Shown: positions 34,669 to 41,834 of the stretch, piece after piece | Layout of the letters: every line of letters starts with the position of its first letter | Numbering within the stretch: position 1 is the first letter of the stretch | Source: Bacteroidales bacterium | GTDB taxonomy: Bacteria; Bacteroidota; Bacteroidia; Bacteroidales; CAIWKO01 | Assembly (NCBI GenBank): GCA_023228145.1 | Contig: JALOBU010000024.1 | Span: forward strand, 1 to 42,618 | Direction: 5' to 3' | DNA: 42,618 bases | Made by a program: the position numbers and the translations under genes | The notes under the pieces: model-generated | The model's database searches: none | Seen by the model: the letters and a program-made list of their open reading frames with translations, nothing else | What the model was told of the DNA's origin: nothing

Positions 34669-35406
34669 TTGTCAGACAGCGTAATCATCATACCAACTTA
34701 TAACGAAAAGGAAAATATTGAAAAAATTATCCGTAAGGTTTTTTCACTTCCTAAAGATTTCCACATACTCATCGTTGAAGACAATTCTCCTGACGGCACC
34801 GCCAATATTGTTAAAACACTTATGAATGAATTCCCCGGCAGGCTATTTATCGAAGAGCGCAAAGGGAAACTTGGCCTTGGCACGGCATACATACATGGGT
34901 TCAGGTGGGCTTTGCAGCGTTCCTACACTTATGTTTTTGAGATGGATGCCGATTTTTCTCATAATCCCGATGATTTAATAAGGCTTTATGATGCCTGTGC
35001 AAAAAATGGAGCCGATATGTCAATAGGCTCACGTTATATCAACGGTGTTAATGTTGTAAACTGGCCCATGGGAAGGGTCCTGATGTCTTATTATGCTTCG
35101 GCTTATGTGCGTTTCGTTACCCGCATGAAAATCCGTGACACTACAGCCGGATTCAAATGCTATACCCGCAAGGTTTTAGAGACCATTGAACTTGATAAAA
35201 TTCACTTTATTGGTTATGCTTTTCAAATTGAGATGAAATTTACCACATGGAAACACGGTTTTAAAATACAGGAAGTGCCTATCATTTTCACCGACAGAAC
35301 TGAAGGTCAGTCGAAGATGAGCAAAGGTATTTTTAAAGAAGCTGTTTTTGGTGTAATATCATTGAAAATAAGAAGTTGGTTCCGAAAATATCAAAAAGTT
35401 TCCTGA
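34669..35406 (+). CDS. Polyprenol-phosphate mannosyltransferase-like glycosyltransferase (GT2)
   Basis: This 245-residue soluble GT-A glycosyltransferase resembles dolichyl/polyprenol-phosphate mannose synthase. It has VIIIPTYNEKENIEKII (residues 5-21, nucleotide-sugar binding), VEDNSPDGTANIV, FEMDADFSHNPDDL (DxD-type metal site), IGSRYINGVNVVNWP and IIFTDRTEGQSKMSKGI. It would load a sugar onto a lipid carrier at the inner membrane. The start is TTG: no ATG lies upstream in frame, and conserved sequence begins four residues in. The order glycosyltransferase, dihydroorotase, DUF4296 is, to my knowledge, a recurrent Bacteroidota gene neighbourhood. Confidence 0.92.
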   Translation: MSDSVIIIPTYNEKENIEKIIRKVFSLPKDFHILIVEDNSPDGTANIVKTLMNEFPGRLFIEERKGKLGLGTAYIHGFRWALQRSYTYVFEMDADFSHNPDDLIRLYDACAKNGADMSIGSRYINGVNVVNWPMGRVLMSYYASAYVRFVTRMKIRDTTAGFKCYTRKVLETIELDKIHFIGYAFQIEMKFTTWKHGFKIQEVPIIFTDRTEGQSKMSKGIFKEAVFGVISLKIRSWFRKYQKVS

Positions 35407-35461
35407 GCATGGTATTGTTTTTTATTCATAACGTTGCAGGTTCACTGCCTGTGTTTTTTAT

Positions 35462-36814
35462 ATGAAGAAAAATTACCTTATTAAAAATGCCACGATTATA
35501 AATGAAGGAAAAACATTTTCCGGTGATGTCCTTATTATCGGGAATTTTATTGCGGATATAGGGGAAAATATACCAATCAGCGTTTTATTTGCCAGGGAAC
35601 AAAATATTGAAGTTATTGATGCTTCAGAGATGTTTCTCATTCCCGGAGTAATTGATGACCAGGTGCATTTTCGGGAACCAGGATTGACACGTAAAGGAGA
35701 TATTGCTTCTGAATCGGCAGCAGCCGTTGCAGGTGGCGTAACCAGTTTTATGGATATGCCCAACACAAAGCCTCCTGCACTCACACTGGAGTTGCTTGAG
35801 CAAAAATATGAGATAGCCGAAAAAACTTCACAGGCTAATTTTTCATTTTATCTTGGAGCTTCCAATGACAATATTGAACACCTGAAACAGTTTGACCCAA
35901 CGAAAAATTGCGGCATAAAAGTTTTTTTAGGTTCTTCTACGGGAAATATGCTGGTAGATAATACCGAAACTATAAAAAAGATTTTTAGTTTGCCTTTTTT
36001 GATTGCCATTCACTCCGAAGATGAAGCAACCATAAGGGCGAACACTGAGTTTTACAGGCAAAAATACGGTGAGGATGTCCCGGTTAAATTTCATGCTGCC
36101 ATAAGGAGCGCAGAAGCATGTTTCAAATCTTCTCAGCGGGCTGTAATGCTAGCGCATGAACTTGGCACAAGACTTCACATATTGCATTTGTCAACTGCTG
36201 ATGAACTGGCGTTTCTTACCAACAATATTCCTCTTGAAGAAAAGAAGATAACGTCTGAAGTATGCGTTCACCATTTGTGGTTTAACGAAGATGCCTATCA
36301 CACAAAAGGTACATTGATAAAATGGAATCCTTCTATAAAAACCGAAGCGGACCGCAAAGCATTGTTCAAAGCCGTTCTTGACGGGACTATTGATGTTGTG
36401 GCTACTGACCACGCTCCACACACTTTTGAGGAAAAAATGCAAACGTATTTTTCAGCACCTTCCGGTGGCCCTCTGGTACAACATTCATTGCTGATGATGC
36501 TGGAATTTTCCCATCAAAAACAACTATCACTTGAAGAAATTCCGAAGCTTATGTGCCATCATCCTGCCATATGTTTTAAAGTTCAAAAAAGGGGGTTTAT
36601 TCGTAAGAATTATTATGCTGATTTAGTGTTGCTTGATTTGAAAACCTCCACATCTGTTATTACAGAATCATTGCTTTACAAATGCAAATGGTCGCCGCTT
36701 GAAGGAACAACATTTTCATCTAAAATAACGGCCACCTTTGTTAACGGATATAAGGTTTATGATGGTGTAAATGTTGCTGAAAAAACCCATGGTATGAGGC
36801 TTACATTTAATTAA
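35462..36814 (+). CDS. pyrC: Dihydroorotase (type I, Bacteroidota form)
   Basis: It catalyses reversible ring closure of N-carbamoyl-aspartate to dihydroorotate in pyrimidine synthesis. The 450 residues show the amidohydrolase fold: GVIDDQVHFREPG (62-74), MDMPNTKPPA, GIKVFLGSSTGNM (Lys for the metal bridge), AIHSEDE, LHILHLST and VVATDHAPHTFEEK. The first metal-binding His of the usual HxH motif is Gln67 here (QVH, codon 35660-35662); His69 remains. I recall the same substitution in other Bacteroidota dihydroorotases, so it is probably a lineage trait and not damage. The rest of the site is intact. The gene lies 55 bases after the glycosyltransferase gene. Confidence 0.94.
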   Translation: MKKNYLIKNATIINEGKTFSGDVLIIGNFIADIGENIPISVLFAREQNIEVIDASEMFLIPGVIDDQVHFREPGLTRKGDIASESAAAVAGGVTSFMDMPNTKPPALTLELLEQKYEIAEKTSQANFSFYLGASNDNIEHLKQFDPTKNCGIKVFLGSSTGNMLVDNTETIKKIFSLPFLIAIHSEDEATIRANTEFYRQKYGEDVPVKFHAAIRSAEACFKSSQRAVMLAHELGTRLHILHLSTADELAFLTNNIPLEEKKITSEVCVHHLWFNEDAYHTKGTLIKWNPSIKTEADRKALFKAVLDGTIDVVATDHAPHTFEEKMQTYFSAPSGGPLVQHSLLMMLEFSHQKQLSLEEIPKLMCHHPAICFKVQKRGFIRKNYYADLVLLDLKTSTSVITESLLYKCKWSPLEGTTFSSKITATFVNGYKVYDGVNVAEKTHGMRLTFN

Positions 36815-36825
36815 ATGTGAAATTG

Positions 36826-36833
36826 TAATTTTG
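36826..36833 (+). promoter_or_regulatory. -7 element immediately before the DUF4296 gene
   Basis: TAATTTTG matches TAnnTTTG and ends four bases before the ATG at 36838, so a transcript from here would be almost leaderless. The gene could also be read from pyrC, whose stop is 23 bases upstream. Confidence 0.4.
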
Positions 36834-36837
36834 CTCT

Positions 36838-37197
36838 ATGAAAAGAAAAGCCCTTGCTTTATTGTTATTGTTGTTTCTTGCCTCTTGCGGGTCTGAAGAA
36901 AAAGGGGCTTCCATACCCGAAAATGTAATGGACAAGAATAAGATGGTTGCTGTGCTGGTGGATTTTCATCTGGCAGAAGCTGCTCTGAAAAGAGCCGAAC
37001 AACAAGGACAGGATGTTAATAATCTATCGGTAAAATATTACAGCCTTATAATGAAAAAGCACAACATGAATAGTAAAAAATTCAATGCCAGCCTGAATTT
37101 TTACAATTCGAATATAAAGGATTATTACAAAATTTATCAGAATGTAGTTACTGAATTAAGTAAGATGCAATCAAAAATAATGAGCGTTAATCCCTGA
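36838..37197 (+). CDS. DUF4296 lipoprotein
   Basis: The 119-residue protein has a signal peptide with lipobox LASC (Cys17). The rest is an alpha-helical DUF4296 domain: IPENVMDKNKMVAVLVDFHLAEAALK, then KYYSLIMKKHNMNSKKFNASLNFYN and IYQNVVTELSKM. The function of the family is not known to me; it is an envelope lipoprotein. Its stop lies one base from the stop of the convergent lipoprotein gene, so the transcripts must overlap. Confidence 0.9.
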   Translation: MKRKALALLLLLFLASCGSEEKGASIPENVMDKNKMVAVLVDFHLAEAALKRAEQQGQDVNNLSVKYYSLIMKKHNMNSKKFNASLNFYNSNIKDYYKIYQNVVTELSKMQSKIMSVNP

Positions 37198-37198
37198 T

Positions 37199-37600
37199 TT
37201 ATTTTGTATAGGTAGCTTCAACAGTTTCCACATCGGCATTGTCATTCACATAGTACAGCATGGTAAATTTATTGCTGTTGACAAGGTTTCCGGAGCCGTT
37301 GACCGTATTGCCGCAATAGGTTTGTGATGGAAGAGTGAGGTTGTTTGCGGTGGCAATGCAATAAACCTTTTCGTTGCTGCCCTGAAAATGAAAATTATAT
37401 ATCAGGATTTGAGCGCTGTTTGAAGGGTCGAGTTGTACGGTTACATTATAATTCAGACCGCTTGCCTCGTGGCAGCTCCAGGTGCCTAAATAAGATTCCC
37501 TGACATCATTTTCATTGGGGTCATCAATTTCTTCACATGATGAAAAGATAAGTAAAGAAAACAAGGTAAAAACAATAAATAATCTTAAGCTTTTATTCAT
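37199..37600 (-). CDS. Small lipoprotein, function unknown
   Basis: From MNKSLRLFIVFTLFSLLIFSSC (lipobox FSSC) it has 133 residues; an ATG three codons earlier (37609) is equally possible. After an acidic stretch (EEIDDPNEND) comes a small beta-rich domain (SYLGTWSCHEASGLNYNVTV, AQILIYNFHFQG, GSGNLVNSNKFTMLYYVND) with a repeated TW/Y pattern, perhaps a lipocalin-like half barrel. I do not recognise the family. It is downstream of and on the same strand as the urocanate hydratase gene, but no link in function is evident. Confidence 0.75.
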   Translation of the reverse strand: MNKSLRLFIVFTLFSLLIFSSCEEIDDPNENDVRESYLGTWSCHEASGLNYNVTVQLDPSNSAQILIYNFHFQGSNEKVYCIATANNLTLPSQTYCGNTVNGSGNLVNSNKFTMLYYVNDNADVETVEATYTK

Positions 37601-37648
37601 ATTAATCATTGTTTTTTTTTGCTAATTTAAGCAAAAAATGTTCCAATA

Positions 37649-39649
37649 TCAAAATAAGGAATCAATTAAATCTTTATCAGCAATATTAGGTAGGGTAAGA
37701 AGCAGTTCTGGTACAGATTCCATAGCTCTTTTTGCTGTAAATATGGCTCCCGGATTTCTTGCCCAGCTTCTGCGAGCGATGCCGTTATTCACGTCCCAGA
37801 AAAGCATGGATTTTAATCGCCTGTCTGCATCATCAGAGCCATCGAGCACCATGCCGAAGCCGCCGTTTATCACTTCGCCCCAGCCAACTCCTCCACCATT
37901 ATGAAGTGACACCCAGGTGGCTCCCCGGAACGCATCGCCAATAACATTTTGCATGGCCATATCTGCCGTAAATTTAGAACCGTCATAAATATTTGAGGTT
38001 TCTCTGTAAGGGGAATCGGTTCCGGAAACATCGTGGTGGTCGCGGCCAAGTACAACAGGTGCTGAAATATCGCCATTTTTTATGGCCTGGTTAAAAGCTT
38101 CGGCAATTTTTATTCTTCCGGTAGCATCGGCATACAGTATCCTTGCCTGTGAGCCTACCACCAGTTTGTTTTTCTTGGCTTCTCTTATCCAGAGAATATT
38201 GTCTTTCATTTGTTGTTGTATTTCTGATGGGGCATTTTTTGATATTTCTTCTAAAACCTGCATCGCAATCTTGTCAGTTTTGTCAAGATCTTCGGGCCGG
38301 GAAGAAGTGCATGCCCACCGAAACGGGCCAAAACCATAATCAAAGCATAAAGGCCCCATAATATCCTGAACATAGGACGGATAAATAAAGTCTCCGTTAG
38401 GTTTTAAAATATCAGCACCTGCCCTGGAAGCTTCCAGCAAAAAGGCATTACCATAATCAAAAAAATACATTCCTTTTGTAGCAAGAGCATTAATTGCGTT
38501 GACTTGGCGCCGCAATGATTCCTGGACTTTTTGACGGAAAAGTTCCGGGTCCTTTACCATCATTTCTTTTGACGTTTCAAAATTTAGCCCTGCAGGATAA
38601 TACCCACCGGACCATGGGTTATGCAAGGAAGTCTGGTCAGAGCCCATGTCCACATGAATATCTTTTTCAATGAGCTTTTCCCATAAATCAACAATGTTGC
38701 CCTGGTATGCCATTGAAACGGCTTTTTTTGCTTTGCGTGCTTTTTCTATTCTTACAATAAGCTCATCAAGATTGGTAAACACTTCATCAACCCAGCCCTG
38801 CGAATGGCGTGTTTCAACTGCTTTCGGATTGATTTCCGCAATAACCCCAACAGCGCCTGCAATGACAGATGCTTTGGCCTGAGCCCCCGACATGCCTCCC
38901 AGCCCGGAGGATACAAAAAGTTTTCCTGCAAGGCCTTCGCCTGTTGCGTCAATTTTTCTTCCGGCATTCATAATGGTAATAGTTGTTCCGTGAACAATGC
39001 CCTGCGGGCCAATGTACATAAATGAGCCGGCTGTCATCTGCCCATACTGTGACACACCAAGAGCATTAAAGCGTTCCCAGTCGTCGGGTTTGGAATAATT
39101 TGGAATAACCATTCCGTTAGTAATTACAAGCCTGGGAGCATTTTTATGTGAAGGGAATAATCCCAGCGGATGCCCCGAGTACAATACCAGAGTTTGTTCG
39201 TCGGTCATTGTTGCCAGGTATTTCATGGTGAGCAGGTATTGTGACCAGTTTTGGAAAACAGCTCCGTTGCCGCCATAGGTGATAAGTTCGTGTGGATGTT
39301 GTGCTACTGCGTTGTCAAGGTTGTTGGACAACATGAGCATGATGGCTGCTGCGTGTCTGGAACGATGAGGATATTCATCAATATTGCGGGCATAAATTTT
39401 ATAACGGGGGCGGAAACGATACATGTAAATCCTTCCGTAAGTGTTCAGCTCGCTGAGAAACTCAGGAGCCAGAACTTTATGGTACCTGGCATCAAAATAT
39501 CTTAGGGCATTGTGAAGCGCAAGTTTTTTTTCATCTGCGCTGAGTACATCTTTTCTTTTTGGCGCATGGTTTATTTGCTTGTCGTAAAGCTGTGGCTCCG
39601 GCAATATATCGGGAATACCCTGCAAAATTTCCTGTTGAAAATTATTCAT
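37649..39649 (-). CDS. hutU: Urocanate hydratase, long form
   Basis: Urocanate hydratase converts urocanate to imidazolone propionate in histidine breakdown and uses tightly bound NAD+. The 666 residues match the long form found in Bacteroidota, about 100 longer than the classical enzyme. Conserved parts are ELITYGGNGAVFQNWSQYLLTMKYL, YSGHPLGLFPSHKNAPRLVITNG split across strands, QMTAGSFMYIGPQGIVHGT, SSGLGGMSGAQAKA (NAD binding), LGRDHHDVSGTDSPYRET and SLHNGGGVGWGEVINGG. No other hut genes are in the window, so the pathway partners must be elsewhere. A -7 element lies 34 bases upstream of the ATG. An AT-rich inverted repeat (37615-37638) follows the stop and might act in termination. Confidence 0.96.
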   Translation of the reverse strand: MNNFQQEILQGIPDILPEPQLYDKQINHAPKRKDVLSADEKKLALHNALRYFDARYHKVLAPEFLSELNTYGRIYMYRFRPRYKIYARNIDEYPHRSRHAAAIMLMLSNNLDNAVAQHPHELITYGGNGAVFQNWSQYLLTMKYLATMTDEQTLVLYSGHPLGLFPSHKNAPRLVITNGMVIPNYSKPDDWERFNALGVSQYGQMTAGSFMYIGPQGIVHGTTITIMNAGRKIDATGEGLAGKLFVSSGLGGMSGAQAKASVIAGAVGVIAEINPKAVETRHSQGWVDEVFTNLDELIVRIEKARKAKKAVSMAYQGNIVDLWEKLIEKDIHVDMGSDQTSLHNPWSGGYYPAGLNFETSKEMMVKDPELFRQKVQESLRRQVNAINALATKGMYFFDYGNAFLLEASRAGADILKPNGDFIYPSYVQDIMGPLCFDYGFGPFRWACTSSRPEDLDKTDKIAMQVLEEISKNAPSEIQQQMKDNILWIREAKKNKLVVGSQARILYADATGRIKIAEAFNQAIKNGDISAPVVLGRDHHDVSGTDSPYRETSNIYDGSKFTADMAMQNVIGDAFRGATWVSLHNGGGVGWGEVINGGFGMVLDGSDDADRRLKSMLFWDVNNGIARRSWARNPGAIFTAKRAMESVPELLLTLPNIADKDLIDSLF

Positions 39650-39682
39650 AAGTTTATTTAAATTTCATTATGTTTCGTCGTA

Positions 39683-39690
39683 CAAAAATA
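39683..39690 (-). promoter_or_regulatory. -7 element for hutU
   Basis: TATTTTTG on the minus strand matches TAnnTTTG, 34 bases before the ATG. The -33 part is not evident. It lies back to back with the promoter of the ACP phosphodiesterase gene. Confidence 0.5.
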
Positions 39691-39718
39691 AAAATTTATT
39701 GAATTATGTGTTGAGATA

Positions 39719-39749
39719 TTGCAGGTATAAGCGCAAGTGAATATATTTG
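39719..39749 (+). promoter_or_regulatory. Complete promoter for the ACP phosphodiesterase gene
   Basis: TTG (39719-39721), a 20-base spacer and TATATTTG (39742-39749) match both elements. The -7 box ends one base before the first ATG of the reading frame (39751), so translation should begin at 39763 or 39766. Confidence 0.65.
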
Positions 39750-39765
39750 CATGAATTATTTGATG

Positions 39766-40343
39766 ATGAATTATCTGGCGCATGCATATCTTTCATTTGA
39801 TGAAGGGGATATACTTCTTGGGAACTTCATTGCTGATACCGTAAAAAATAAAGCTTCGGGATATTCAGAAAAAATTCGACAAGGAATTCGCTTGCACCAT
39901 CTTATTGATAATTATACCGATGATAATCTGCATTTCAAGAAAAGCATCAGCCGGCTCGACTTGAAATATACACCTTATGGGGGCGTGATTGTGGATATTT
40001 TTTACGACCACTTCCTTGCGGCAAACTGGCAACGATACCACCCATTACCTTTGCGTAATTTTGTTGCAAAAGTTTATAAAATTGTTTTGTCCAAATATCA
40101 TTTTCTGCCTTTGCAAATGAAACTAATGTTTCCGCACATGATGCTGACAAACTGGCTTTTAAATTACAGGGATGCAAATAACCTGAGATTTTATTTCAGG
40201 GGCTGTCTTACCGGACAAAAAACACTTATGTGATGAAAGATGCTGCGGGAGAACTGAAAAAACATTACAGCAGCCTCAATCAGGATTTTTTTAACTTTAT
40301 GAATGATATGATTCCGTATGTTAAATCACTTAGTAATTATTAA
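39766..40343 (+). pseudogene. ACP phosphodiesterase (AcpH-like), interrupted by one frameshift
   Basis: The first part reads MNYLAHAYLSFDEGDILLGN, FIADTVKNK, GIRLHHLIDNYTD, VDIFYDHFLAANW and MMLTNWLLNYRD, the order in AcpH-type acyl-carrier-protein phosphodiesterases, which remove the phosphopantetheine arm from ACP. The frame then ends at 40231. A change of frame near 40197-40200, equivalent to one missing base beside GGGG, restores the family ending GLSYRTKNTYVMKDAAGEL, HYSSLNQDFFNFMNDMIPYV and a stop at 40341-40343. The rejoined protein is about 192 residues, the normal family length. It is a single lesion in an otherwise intact gene with an intact promoter, so either a recent mutation or a sequencing/assembly error. 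The start at 39766 is the family-like Met. Confidence 0.82.
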
Positions 40344-40355
40344 AACCCTACAATT

Positions 40356-41039
40356 ATGAAAAAATTAAAAATGCTTTTTATTGCAGTTGTCTTTATTTTG
40401 AGCGGCTGTTCGGGTAGTTCCGATAAAAAAACTGATATTAATTCCGGCGACACTGTCATTGCATTGGCTGATGAAGGGAAACCCGTTTATGAAAGATATG
40501 GGCTCAAATCGGCCATACTGCACATGAAATCAAAGACCATGGGTATGGAGCAGGATGTCATTATGTATTTTGATGATTACGGAAAAAAACAATGTAACGA
40601 GTTGAGCATTGAACTGCTGGGAAAGATCATGAAACAAATTACCATAACCGATTCTGGCTATATGTACACCTACACTACAGCTGACAAAAACGGAACAAAA
40701 ATTAAACTCGATGAAAACAGCCCTGATAAAGTAAATTTCAATGCATTGACAGAAGAAATGGTTAAAAAGTTTAATATAAAAAAAACTGGTACGGCTGTGA
40801 TATTGGATAAAAAATGCGATGTTTATACGGCAGAGCACACATCGGCCAAAATGAAAGGGACGTATTATGTTTGGAAAGGTTTTATAATGAAAGCCGTTTC
40901 TTCGGTAGCCGGAATTGAAGTGAAGATGGAGGCCGTTAAACTTGAAGAAAACCCTGTTATTCCTGCTGAGAAATTTGAAATTCCTGAAGATATTAATATT
41001 CAGTTGATTGATAACACGAAGGATGTGGTAAAAAAATAG
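40356..41039 (+). CDS. Envelope lipoprotein, function unknown
   Basis: The 227-residue protein has a lipobox signal peptide (FILSGC, Cys18) and a Ser/Asp-rich tether. The body alternates beta strands (YGLKSAILHMKSKTMGMEQDVIMYFDDYG, MYTYTTADKNGTKIKL, GTYYVWKGFIMKAVSS, IEVKMEAVKLEENPVIPAEKFEIP), resembling DUF4412/LolA-like half-barrel lipoproteins. I cannot name the family with certainty. It begins 13 bases after the frameshifted ACP phosphodiesterase gene and its stop abuts the tmRNA promoter. Confidence 0.8.
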   Translation: MKKLKMLFIAVVFILSGCSGSSDKKTDINSGDTVIALADEGKPVYERYGLKSAILHMKSKTMGMEQDVIMYFDDYGKKQCNELSIELLGKIMKQITITDSGYMYTYTTADKNGTKIKLDENSPDKVNFNALTEEMVKKFNIKKTGTAVILDKKCDVYTAEHTSAKMKGTYYVWKGFIMKAVSSVAGIEVKMEAVKLEENPVIPAEKFEIPEDINIQLIDNTKDVVKK

Positions 41040-41047
41040 TAACTTTG
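41040..41047 (+). promoter_or_regulatory. -7 element for tmRNA
   Basis: TAACTTTG matches TAnnTTTG and lies 11 bases before the predicted mature 5' end. It starts at the base after the stop codon of the lipoprotein gene. No -33 TTG at normal spacing; the nearest is 29 bases away. Confidence 0.55.
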
Positions 41048-41058
41048 CACTGTTGCAA

Positions 41059-41426
41059 GGGGCTGACCGGTTTTGACAGCGAGGTTAGTGGACTTGTAAG
41101 CATGCCGGGCGTTGTGTGTGTGGCCCGTTAATCCCAATGCTCACGCCAGTTAAATGGCAACGATTACAATTACGCCTTAGCTGCTTAATTTAGAATTAAG
41201 CGCTGGCTGCTTCCCGGGAAACTCCTCCCTGCTGTGTCCCGCCAGAAGCATCGTAAATGCGGGGATAGTCCGTTCAGCGCCCTGATGTTCGGGCAAAACT
41301 TTAAGGGATAAGGGTAGGGTAGGACGGCTTTTTTCCGGCTTTATCACGAAAACCAAGTAAAAGCTACGCATGTAGAAAGCATTTCAGCTACTTGTTTGGA
41401 CGCGGGTTCGAATCCCGCCAGCTCCA
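41059..41426 (+). ncRNA. ssrA: Transfer-messenger RNA (tmRNA)
   Basis: tmRNA rescues ribosomes stalled on broken mRNAs together with SmpB. The 5' end GGGGCTGACCGGTTTTGACA and the 3' end, with T-arm GGGTTCGAATCCC and acceptor CAGCTCC, pair as a tRNA-like end (GGGGCTG with CAGCTCC). The discriminator base is A41426. CCA is not encoded (CAAA follows), so it must be added afterwards. The tag reading frame runs 41156-41188 and gives GNDYNYALAA, preceded by the Ala carried on the RNA; the resume codon is GGC at 41156-41158 after GTTAAAT. The ALAA ending is the normal degradation signal. Length is about 368 bases, typical for one-piece tmRNA. Confidence 0.96.
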
Positions 41427-41432
41427 CAAAAC

Positions 41433-41462
41433 AACACCTCTGCACCCCGCAGGGGTGTTTTT
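41433..41462 (+). terminator. Intrinsic terminator of tmRNA
   Basis: AACACCTCTGC (41433-41443) pairs with GCAGGGGTGTT (41449-41459) with one wobble pair around a five-base loop, followed by a T-run. It starts six bases after the tmRNA end. Confidence 0.85.
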
Positions 41463-41834
41463 CAAATATTTAAGCGGTTCTGAAAGTTTGCTTTCAAATT
41501 AAAGACTGAAATATTTGAAAATGTGAAGTAAAAGTGGTGTTGTTTTTACCTCCTCCCCACAGGGTTAAGCGAAGCTAATCCAGCCAGCTTCACCAAGCGT
41601 TGTGGTCTCAAAATAGAAATAGCCTCTTTTTTTGTTAACAACAATTCAAAAAAAACATAAAAATTATTTCAATATTTTAGAAATATATAAAAAAAATAAT
41701 GCAAAAACCATATAAAAATATTTTCGTTTAAGATTTTTTATATAATTTTATACCAATTATATACAACCTAAATTCATAAATTATTGTTGTAATTGTTGAC
41801 ATCCTTTTATTAATAAAAATATGTTTTTATAAAA
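41463..41834. other. Noncoding gap after tmRNA with hairpins and a tmRNA-end-like sequence
   Basis: No gene is seen. A long imperfect hairpin spans about 41463-41520 (CAAATATTT and AAATATTTG outer arms, TGAAAG/CTTTCA inside). At 41583-41595, GCCAGCTTCACCA resembles the tmRNA 3' end GCCAGCTCCACA, with an encoded CCA, preceded by a GGGTT and AATCC pair that looks like a disrupted T-arm. From 41630 to 41834 the sequence is extremely AT-rich. Confidence 0.5.
41796..41827 (+). promoter_or_regulatory. Possible promoter for the right-end secreted protein
   Basis: TTG (41796-41798), a 21-base spacer and TATGTTTT (41820-41827) match the Bacteroidota pattern except for the last base of the -7 box. It ends seven bases before the ATG at 41835. 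Confidence 0.35.

Noticed and set aside
37615..37638. Perfect inverted repeat TTTTTTGCT / AGCAAAAAA as a terminator for hutU
   Set aside because: The stem is almost all A-T and no T-run follows on the minus strand, so it was left as a remark and not a feature.
40217..40223. AAAAAAC slippery sequence as a programmed frameshift in the AcpH-like gene
   Set aside because: The heptamer is in the wrong phase, and the family match (GLSYRTKN) already requires the new frame upstream of it.
41540..41600. A tRNA gene ending in GCTTCACCA
   Set aside because: No matching 5' acceptor, D-arm or anticodon arm could be found; at most it is a fragment.
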